DNA from: Pseudoxanthomonas wuyuanensis
GTDB lineage: Bacteria; Pseudomonadota; Gammaproteobacteria; Xanthomonadales; Xanthomonadaceae
Assembly: GCF_900215535.1 (NCBI RefSeq)
Contig: NZ_OCND01000005.1
Span: 179,501-243,500 of the forward strand
DNA: 64,000 nt
Direction: 5' to 3'
Positions within the stretch are counted from its first letter, which is position 1; every line of letters starts with the position of its first letter. The notes under the pieces were generated by a model. It was not told where the DNA came from, made no database searches, and saw only the letters and a list, made by a program, of their open reading frames with translations. This document shows positions 58,263 through 64,000 of this stretch, piece after piece. A program made the position numbers and the translations under genes.

Positions 58263-59651
58263 ATGACCACACGTTTCGCATCGATAACGCGGCGGCCGCT
58301 GGCCGCTGCGCTGTTCGTCGCATTGATCGCGCCGGGGATGGCGTTCGCGCAGACCGCCAAGGAAAAAGCGCTGGAGGCGCGCGTTGCCGAACTGGAACGG
58401 CAGGTGCAGCTGCTGCTTTCCTCGCAGCAACAGCAACAGACCGCCATCAGCGATACCCAGACCCAGTTGACCGAGGTCAGGACCGCGCAGACGCAGGCGC
58501 CGGCAGCCAAGCCGGGCATCCAGCAGACACCGATTTCGGCCGGCGCCGGCCCCAATACCCGCTTCACCTACGGCGGTTTCATCAAGCTCGACGCTTCGGT
58601 CACCAGCACCAACGATGGCGATCTGGCCGACGGTTCGGTCGGCCGCCTGTTCTACGTGCCCAAGACCATTCCGGTCGGCGGCGGCGCGACCAAGGAAGGC
58701 GGGGCCGATACCGATTTCGGCGCCAACTTCTCGCGCTTCTGGTTCGCCACCGACACCGACCTGGACAGCGGCGACAAGCTGAAGAGCTACCTGGAATTCG
58801 ATCTGTTCGGCGGCGGCAGCACCGCCTTCACCGGCAACGAGGTCGCCACCAATACCTATGCGCTGACGGTGCGGCAGGCCTACGTGACCTGGAACAACTG
58901 GCTGGCCGGCCAGGCCTGGAGCAACTTCCAGGACACCGCCGCGCTGCCCGATGCGGTCGACTTCCTCGGCCCGAGCGAAGGCACGGTGTTCGTGCGCCAG
59001 GCGCAGATCCGCTACACCAAGGGGCCGTGGTCGTTCTCGGCCGAGAATCCGCAGACGGTCTACACCCCGTACCTGGGCAACATGGCGCAGGTCGCCGGCG
59101 ACGACGGCGCAATGCCGGACATCACCGCCCGCTACCAGGCCAAGGGCGACTGGGGCCACTTCAGCGTCGCCGGCCTGGCGCGCCAGCTGAAATACCAGAA
59201 CGGCCCGGCCAATTCCTCCGAAACCGGCTTCGGCCTCAGCGTGTCCGGCAAATGGAATCTGGGCGCCAACGACGACATCCGCTACATGATCACCGGCGGC
59301 ACCGGCATCGGCCGCTACGTCGGCCTGGCGCTGAACAACGACGCGGTGCTGGACGCCAATGGCGATCTGGAAAACATCGATCTGCTGGCCGGATTCGTCG
59401 GTTGGCGCCATGTGTTCAGTCCCAAGCTGCGCACCAACGTCTTCTACTCGCGCGCCGAATACGACAACGAAGTCGCGTTGACCGGCCTTGGCATCACCAA
59501 GGGCGCGCAGTCGGCCCACGTCAACCTGATCTATTCCCCGCTGCCCAAGCTCGATCTCGGCGCGGAACTGATCTGGGGCAAGCGCGAGCTGGAGAACGGA
59601 GACAGCGGCGAACTTAACCGCTTGCAGACCCACGTCAAGTACACCTTCTGA
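58263..59651 (+). CDS. DcaP-type outer-membrane porin
   Basis: A 462-residue exported porin. A signal peptide (PLAAALFVALIAPGMAFAQ) is followed by a coiled-coil stretch (KEKALEARVAELERQVQLLLSSQQQQQ). The DcaP-family barrel then reads FTYGGFIKLDASVTSTNDGD, then FSRFWFATDTDLDSGDKLKSYLEFDLFGG, RQAYVTWNNWLAGQAWSNFQDTAALPDAVDF and the terminal LQTHVKYTF. DcaP porins take up dicarboxylates and other small anions. It begins the operon with the DUF485 gene (10 bases on) and actP, so it probably admits acetate or related carboxylates. GGGAGG precedes the ATG. Confidence 0.9.
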   Translation: MTTRFASITRRPLAAALFVALIAPGMAFAQTAKEKALEARVAELERQVQLLLSSQQQQQTAISDTQTQLTEVRTAQTQAPAAKPGIQQTPISAGAGPNTRFTYGGFIKLDASVTSTNDGDLADGSVGRLFYVPKTIPVGGGATKEGGADTDFGANFSRFWFATDTDLDSGDKLKSYLEFDLFGGGSTAFTGNEVATNTYALTVRQAYVTWNNWLAGQAWSNFQDTAALPDAVDFLGPSEGTVFVRQAQIRYTKGPWSFSAENPQTVYTPYLGNMAQVAGDDGAMPDITARYQAKGDWGHFSVAGLARQLKYQNGPANSSETGFGLSVSGKWNLGANDDIRYMITGGTGIGRYVGLALNNDAVLDANGDLENIDLLAGFVGWRHVFSPKLRTNVFYSRAEYDNEVALTGLGITKGAQSAHVNLIYSPLPKLDLGAELIWGKRELENGDSGELNRLQTHVKYTF

Positions 59652-59661
59652 GGCCCGACCG

Positions 59662-59931
59662 ATGAGTACTTCCGAACAAATCATGCAGCGCCGGCAGTAT
59701 TGGCGCCGCGCGATACGCACAACGATGATCCTGCTGGCGATCTGGTTCGTGGTGACCTATGTGGTCGCCTGGTTCGCCGTGCCGCTCAACGAAATCACCT
59801 TCCTCGGCTTCCCGCTCGGCTTCTACATGGGCGCGCAGGGGTCGCTGATCGTCTATGTGGGCCTGATCGTGTACTACGCCTGGTACATGAACAAGCTCGA
59901 CCGCGAATACAACGTCTCCGAGGAGGGCTGA
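59662..59931 (+). CDS. yjcH: DUF485 (YjcH-like) inner-membrane protein
   Basis: An 89-residue protein with two transmembrane helices (TTMILLAIWFVVTYVVAWFA; GFYMGAQGSLIVYVGLIVYYAWYM) and the DUF485 ending MNKLDREYNV. It regularly precedes actP and is thought to accompany the permease. GAGG lies before the ATG, and its stop is three bases before the actP ATG. Confidence 0.95.
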   Translation: MSTSEQIMQRRQYWRRAIRTTMILLAIWFVVTYVVAWFAVPLNEITFLGFPLGFYMGAQGSLIVYVGLIVYYAWYMNKLDREYNVSEEG

Positions 59932-59934
59932 CCG

Positions 59935-61674
59935 ATGGCAACCGCCAAGAAAGACTTCGTCAGCAACCTGCCGAAGATCTACAGCATGTACACCGGAGGC
60001 TTCATCGCCTTCGTGATCCTGCTGGCCATCGCCGAGCAGATGGGCATGCCGAACAAGATCATCGGCTACATCTTCATGGCCGCCACCATCGGCCTGTACG
60101 CGATGATCGGCATCATGAGCCGCACCGCGCAGGTCGACGAGTACTACGTCGCCGGGCGCAAGGTGCCGGCGGTGTTCAACGGCATGGCCGTGGGCGCGGA
60201 CTGGATGTCGGCGGCCAGCTTCATCGGCATGGCCGGCACGCTGTACGTGCAGGGCTATGACGGCCTGGCCTACGTGATGGGCTGGACCGGCGGCTACGTG
60301 CTGGTGGCGCTGTTCCTGGCGCCGTTCCTGCGCAAGTTCGGCCAGTACACGATTCCGGACTTCCTGGGCGCCCGGTACGGCGGCAATATCGCCCGTACCG
60401 TCGGCATCATCGCCGCGATCACCGCCAGCTTCGTCTACGTGGTGGCGCAGATCACCGGCGCCGGCATCATCGTCAGCCGCTTCCTGGAAGTGCCGTTCTT
60501 CTTCGGCGTGTTCTTCGGCCTGGGCGGCATCCTGGTGTGCTCGATGCTGGGCGGCATGCGCGCGGTGACCTGGACCCAGGTGGCCCAGTACATCATCCTG
60601 ATCATCGCCTACCTGGTGCCGATCGTCTGGTTGTCGCTGAAAGTCACCGGCAACCCGATCCCGCAGATCGCCTACGGCGAAGTGCTGCAGAACATCGCGG
60701 TGCTGGAACAGCAGCTGGGCGTGGAAGCGCCTCACTCCACCCCGTTCAACATCACCGACCGCACCAACTTCCTGGCGCTGACGTTCTGCCTGATGGTGGG
60801 CACGGCCGCGTTGCCGCACATCCTGATGCGCTTCTTCACCACGCCCAGCGTCAAGGAAGCCCGTGCCTCGGTGGGCTGGTCGCTGTTCTTCATCTTCCTG
60901 CTGTACTTCTCGGCGCCGGCCTACGCGGCGTTCGCCAAGTACGAGGTCTATTCCAACGTGGTGGGCCAGGCGATTGCCGATCTGCCGGCGTGGGTGGCAT
61001 CGTGGACGCAGGTGGGACTGGTGGCGGTCAACGACGCCAACGGCGATGGCATTCTGCAACTGGCGGAGCTGACCCTGCAGGCGGATGCGATCGTGCTGGC
61101 GACGCCGGAAATCGCCGGCTTGCCGTACGTCATTGCCGGCCTGGTGGCGGCGGGCGGCCTGGCCGCGGCGCTGTCCACCGCCGACGGTCTGCTGCTGACC
61201 ATCTCCAATGCGCTGTCGCATGACGTGTACTACAAGATGGTCAACCCGCAGGCTTCCACCACCAAGCGCCTGACCATCGCCCGCATCCTGCTGGTAATGG
61301 TGGCCATCTGCGCGGCCGCGGTGGCGGCGCAACGCCCTGCGGGAATCCTGGCGCTGGTTGCCTGGGCATTCTCGATTGCCGGTGCGGCGTTCTTCCCGGC
61401 GCTGGTACTGGGCATCTTCTGGAAGCGGGCCAACAAGACCGGTGCGGTGGCCGGCATGATCGTGGGCTTTGCGCTGACCCTGTTCTATCTGGTCGGCGTG
61501 CAGTTCATGGGCATGGAGAAGTGGTTCAACATCAACACAGTGTCGGCCGGCATCTTCGGCATTCCGGCCGGCTTCCTGGTGATCTGGATCGTCAGCCTGC
61601 TGACCAAGGCGCCCGCGCAGGACGTGCAGGACATGGTGGAAGACATCCGCTACCCGCACATCAAACAGGCCTGA
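59935..61674 (+). CDS. actP: Cation/acetate symporter
   Basis: A 579-residue sodium:solute symporter of the ActP group with about 13 helices. Segments: TAQVDEYYVAGRKVPAVFNGMAVGADWMSAASFIGMAG (family signature), FLGARYGGNIARTVGIIAAITASFVYVVAQITGAG, FCLMVGTAALPHILMRFFTTPSVKEARASVGWSLFFI and LAAALSTADGLLLTISNALSHDVYYK. It scavenges low acetate for Acs. Operon with the porin and DUF485 gene; a strong T-run terminator follows. Confidence 0.97.
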   Translation: MATAKKDFVSNLPKIYSMYTGGFIAFVILLAIAEQMGMPNKIIGYIFMAATIGLYAMIGIMSRTAQVDEYYVAGRKVPAVFNGMAVGADWMSAASFIGMAGTLYVQGYDGLAYVMGWTGGYVLVALFLAPFLRKFGQYTIPDFLGARYGGNIARTVGIIAAITASFVYVVAQITGAGIIVSRFLEVPFFFGVFFGLGGILVCSMLGGMRAVTWTQVAQYIILIIAYLVPIVWLSLKVTGNPIPQIAYGEVLQNIAVLEQQLGVEAPHSTPFNITDRTNFLALTFCLMVGTAALPHILMRFFTTPSVKEARASVGWSLFFIFLLYFSAPAYAAFAKYEVYSNVVGQAIADLPAWVASWTQVGLVAVNDANGDGILQLAELTLQADAIVLATPEIAGLPYVIAGLVAAGGLAAALSTADGLLLTISNALSHDVYYKMVNPQASTTKRLTIARILLVMVAICAAAVAAQRPAGILALVAWAFSIAGAAFFPALVLGIFWKRANKTGAVAGMIVGFALTLFYLVGVQFMGMEKWFNINTVSAGIFGIPAGFLVIWIVSLLTKAPAQDVQDMVEDIRYPHIKQA

Positions 61675-61688
61675 CCGCCGTACCCTCG

Positions 61689-61721
61689 ACAGCGCCGGGC
61701 TTGCCCGGCGCTGTTTTTTTT
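61689..61721 (+). terminator. Rho-independent terminator of the porin-yjcH-actP operon
   Basis: CAGCGCCGGGC and GCCCGGCGCTG form an 11-bp stem around TT, followed by eight T residues, 15 bases after the actP stop. Confidence 0.95.
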
Positions 61722-61863
61722 GCCGATCTTGTGGGTCTGGAGCCGCTGACGTTTCCCCGGGCAGGCAGGCGCCGCAACTGCACGCATGCGCGACAAGGAA
61801 GTGAAAGCAACGTAACTTATCCCTATCGCGTCAACAGGCCCCGGCCTCCTGGAATCCGCCTTT

Positions 61864-62328
61864 ATGTCGATGCCGCTCTACATCCTTCAGCTGATCCTCG
61901 GACTGATGTTCTACACCCTGATCGGCCAGGCCGTGCTGGCGGCGTTCCTGGGCATGCGGCGCATGCACAACGGCATCTACCTGGCGATGGAAAAAGTGGT
62001 CTGGGGCCCCAAGCGGCTTGCCGGGCTGCTGCTGCCCTCGTTCCAGTCCATGCTGGCGCAGCGCGCGCTGGCCGCGCTGGTGGCCGCCATCACCTGGTTT
62101 ACGGTGATTCCGAAGGTGGCGCCGGTGCTGGCCTATTGGGGCCAGTTGCGGATGGAATACCTGGTCGCCACCTGGCTGCTGCTGCTGGTGCTGCTGCTGG
62201 GCTTCGCGCTGACCGTCCCGGCGCTATGGCTGAAATCGTTCACCCGCGGCCTGCTGGCGATGGGATTGATTGCCCTGGTCGAACGCGCGCTGGTGTTCCT
62301 GTTCCGCAGCCAGGGCTGGCTGGGGTGA
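61864..62328 (+). CDS. Unrecognised four-helix membrane protein
   Basis: A 154-residue hydrophobic protein (MSMPLYILQLILGLMFYTLIGQAVLAAFLG...). Four likely membrane segments include ALAALVAAITWFTVIPKVAPVLAYW and YLVATWLLLLVLLLGFALTVPALWL. A YCF-like or YggT relation is possible but not demonstrable. No strong ribosome site precedes the ATG (61864, with ATG 61870 as alternative). The stop is followed at once by a GAGTGA array. Confidence 0.7.
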   Translation: MSMPLYILQLILGLMFYTLIGQAVLAAFLGMRRMHNGIYLAMEKVVWGPKRLAGLLLPSFQSMLAQRALAALVAAITWFTVIPKVAPVLAYWGQLRMEYLVATWLLLLVLLLGFALTVPALWLKSFTRGLLAMGLIALVERALVFLFRSQGWLG

Positions 62329-62331
62329 AGC

Positions 62332-62410
62332 GGGGAACGAGTGAGGAGTGAGGAGTGAGGACAGTTTCCGCATTTCACTCGTTCCTCACTCCTCTTCACT
62401 CGTTCCTAGC
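62332..62410. repeat. GAGTGA hairpin array, first copy
   Basis: A purine arm (GGAACGAGTGAGGAGTGAGG-type) from 62334 and a pyrimidine arm (TCCTCACTCCTCTTCACTCG-type) ending at 62406 can pair into a long imperfect stem around TTTCCGCATTTC. It fills the space between two convergent coding stretches. Confidence 0.8.
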
Positions 62411-62527
62411 TTATTGCGGCGGCGCCGCCAGTTCCTTCGCGCTCAGATGGCCGTCGCCGTTGACGTCCTGCTTCTTGAACGTGGCCGTCCGGCAGTTCGT
62501 CGGCGCTCAGCACACCGTCGCGATTGA
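62411..62527 (-). pseudogene. Decayed copy of the EF-hand gene 3' end
   Basis: 117 bases match 62686-62849, the stop and last 54 codons of the EF-hand gene, with five substitutions and one 47-base deletion between GGCCG-type microhomologies. The deletion breaks the frame. One EF-hand loop (NRDGVLSADELP) is still readable. It is bracketed by GAGTGA arrays on both sides. Confidence 0.85.
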
Positions 62528-62544
62528 TAAGGCGGATGCCGTGG

Positions 62545-62685
62545 AGCGGGGAACGAGTGAGGAGGAACGAGGAACGAGGAACGAGAAGTGAGAAGTGAGA
62601 AGTGAGAAGTGAGGAGTGAGGACAGCTTCCGCATTTCACTCGTTTCTCACTCCTCTTCACTCGTTCCTCGCCTTTCGTTCCTAGC
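62545..62685. repeat. GAGTGA/GAAGTGA array, second copy
   Basis: Repeated GGAACGA units, then four GAAGTGA heptamers, two GGAGTGA-like units, the shared CGCATTTCACTCGT core and a pyrimidine arm ending at the EF-hand stop. It is the same layout as 62332-62410 but longer, so array plus gene end were duplicated together. Confidence 0.8.
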
Positions 62686-63015
62686 TTATTGCGGCGGAGC
62701 CGCCAGTTCCTTCGCGCTCAGATGGCCGTCGCCGTTGACGTCCTGCTTCTTGAACGTGGCCGTCAGGCGTTCGCGGTGCTGTTCGCGGGTGATGGGCTGG
62801 CCGCGGCCGCCCGGCAGTTCGTCGGCGCTGAGTACGCCATCGCGATTGAGATCTCGCGCGTCGAAGGCGTAGCTCATCCAGTCCAGGAATTCCTCCAGGC
62901 CGACGCGGCCATCGCCATCGCTGTCCATCCGCGCCAGGTAGTCGCTGCTCGCTTCGACCTGGGCGGCCGCCAGCGGCGGTAACGCCAGCAGCGCGAGCAC
63001 AAGCGCTATGCGCAT
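62686..63015 (-). CDS. Exported EF-hand calcium-binding protein
   Basis: A 109-residue protein with a signal peptide (MRIALVLALLALPPLAAAQ) and three EF-hand loops: DSDGDGRVGLEE, DLNRDGVLSADE and DVNGDGHLSAKE. Each has acidic residues at positions 1, 3 or 5 and a Glu at 12, so calcium binding in the periplasm or outside is expected. A longer in-frame reading to 63210 lacks a signal and is rejected. Its 3' end has been duplicated downstream. Confidence 0.88.
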   Translation of the reverse strand: MRIALVLALLALPPLAAAQVEASSDYLARMDSDGDGRVGLEEFLDWMSYAFDARDLNRDGVLSADELPGGRGQPITREQHRERLTATFKKQDVNGDGHLSAKELAAPPQ

Positions 63016-63125
63016 GCTGCGGCCCGTAAGGTCGAACCCGCTCGACCGCCCCGCTCGGGCAAGTCCGCCCCCCAAAAAGCTCCGCCCGGCAACGGTGCCC
63101 GGCAACCGCCGCTTCTCCGGTTCCA

Positions 63126-64000
63126 TCAATGCGCCGCCAGCGTGTAGCCTTTCAGCCGCGCCGAATAGTCCTGCAGCACGCGGATGCCGCTGGCCTCGGC
63201 CTGATGGCACCAGGCCTGCAATTGCTTCAGCCGCTCGGAGGCATCGTTGCTGCGCGCTTCCAAAAGCGCCGACAGGCTGGCGCGGTATTCGACCAGCGTG
63301 CGGATGCGCGGGCGCTGCGAAACCCAGCTCTGCAGTTGCTGGCGCGCATCGGGCTTGAGCCAGCGGCCATCGTCGACCAGGCCCTTGCGCAGGCGCCGCG
63401 GCAGCAGTTTGCGCAATTTGGCGCCGGCCTGGGCGGCTTCTTCCTTCAGCGCGGGCGTCAGCACGTTGCGCTGGTAGTCGGTCATCGCCTGGAAGCGGTG
63501 CGACAACAGCGCACGCAGCGTATCGGTATCGGGCACCGAGATGTTGGGGCGGATATCCAGGCTGGGCGCGACCCGCAGCACTTTGGCCAGGCCCAGCTTC
63601 TCCAGTCCCTTGATGGCCGCCCAGCCGATATCGAATTCCCAGCGCCGCATCGAAAAGCGTGCCGAGCTGGGGAAGGCATGGTGGTTGTTGTGCAGTTCCT
63701 CACCGCCAATCCAGACGCCCCACGGGGTCAGGTTGGTGGATGTGTCGGCCGATTCGAAGTTGCGGTAGCCCCACCAGTGGCCCAGGCCGTTGACGACGCC
63801 GGCGGCCCAGAACGGAATCCACGCCATCTGGATGGCCCACAGCGCAATGCCGGGAATGCCGAACAGCGCGAAATTGACGAACAGCAGCACGGTCGGCCCC
63901 ATCGTCGCATGCGGGGTGTACAGGTGGCGCTCTATCCAGTCGTCCGGCGCGCCCTTGCCGTACTGCTCGATGTCGGCATGCTGCCAGCGCGCTTCGCGGT
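63126..64000 (-). CDS. DesA-type fatty-acid desaturase, C-terminal part (runs off the window)
   Basis: At least 291 residues of a membrane fatty-acyl desaturase. Visible are the end of the first region (HADIEQYGKGAPDDWIERHLYTPH), two membrane stretches (GPTVLLFVNFALFGIPGIALWAIQMAWIPF), NGLGHWWGYRNFESADTSTN and the third histidine box GEELHNNHHAFPSSARFS. A long C-terminal helical tail (about 150 residues, LKEEAAQAGAKLRKLLPRRLRKG...) is typical of the gammaproteobacterial DesA group. The N-terminus with the first histidine boxes lies beyond 64000. Confidence 0.93.
   Translation of the reverse strand, partial: REARWQHADIEQYGKGAPDDWIERHLYTPHATMGPTVLLFVNFALFGIPGIALWAIQMAWIPFWAAGVVNGLGHWWGYRNFESADTSTNLTPWGVWIGGEELHNNHHAFPSSARFSMRRWEFDIGWAAIKGLEKLGLAKVLRVAPSLDIRPNISVPDTDTLRALLSHRFQAMTDYQRNVLTPALKEEAAQAGAKLRKLLPRRLRKGLVDDGRWLKPDARQQLQSWVSQRPRIRTLVEYRASLSALLEARSNDASERLKQLQAWCHQAEASGIRVLQDYSARLKGYTLAAH

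Overview
The window is a 64-kb piece of a high-GC gammaproteobacterial chromosome. The gene families point to the Xanthomonadaceae (Lysobacteraceae), somewhere around Pseudoxanthomonas, Stenotrophomonas or Lysobacter. Evidence includes a XanB2-type chorismatase, a 741-residue DPP IV with its triad at the same positions I recall for the Stenotrophomonas enzyme, a cellobionate phosphorylase/gluconokinase pair as in Xanthomonas, and many dispersed REP hairpins of the TGTGGGAGCGACGT...AGTCGCGA type. The genus cannot be fixed from the sequence alone. Most of the window is ordinary chromosomal backbone. I see no prophage, plasmid, CRISPR, rRNA or tRNA genes.

Layout, left half. 1-5 kb: the 5' part of polA, a small lipoprotein, a universal stress protein behind a near-ideal FNR/ANR promoter, uvrD and a yqhA-type membrane protein. 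5-20 kb: a YfcG-like GST, dipeptidyl peptidase IV, a Coa1-like protein, xanB2, a leishmanolysin-like secreted protease with an inserted PA domain, hemB, an outer-membrane barrel, a TolB-like propeller protein, aroE, a MITE-like element, and ThuA and DUF4380 proteins. 20-27 kb: one tightly overlapping minus-strand operon, RDD - SpoIIM-like - DUF4129 - DUF4350 - MoxR - DUF58. 27-37 kb: gamma-carbonic anhydrase, coniferyl aldehyde dehydrogenase, exonuclease III, a phosphopantetheinyl transferase followed by a 13-copy GGGACTC tandem repeat, rsmG-parA-parB, a DUF885 peptidase and rpmB-rpmG.

Layout, right half. 37-42 kb: a DnaQ-like exonuclease with a cNMP/CBS/DUF294 protein, a cardiolipin synthase and an FAD/NAD(P)-binding protein. 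42.8-47.1 kb: a three-gene operon, GPH symporter - cellobionic acid phosphorylase - gluconokinase, which should import and split the aldonic disaccharide made by oxidative cellulases. 47.4-61.7 kb: an acetate-switch region. It holds a symporter-fused hybrid kinase (CrbS/MxtR type), a LuxR-type response regulator (CrbR/ErdR type), acs, and a DcaP porin - DUF485 - actP operon divergent from acs. Two GACC-YT-GGTC motifs lie between acs and the porin and are candidate operators. Three genes sit inside this region: a SARP-like/alpha-beta hydrolase fusion, a TTC38-like TPR protein and an esterase. 62-64 kb: an EF-hand protein with a decayed copy of its 3' end beside it, and a fatty-acid desaturase cut by the window edge.

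The least explained feature is a set of low-complexity arrays (GGGACTC at 31.6 kb; GAGTGA/GAACGAG at 55.6-56.0 and 62.3-62.7 kb). At two loci they flank truncated, internally deleted copies of the 3' end of the neighbouring gene.
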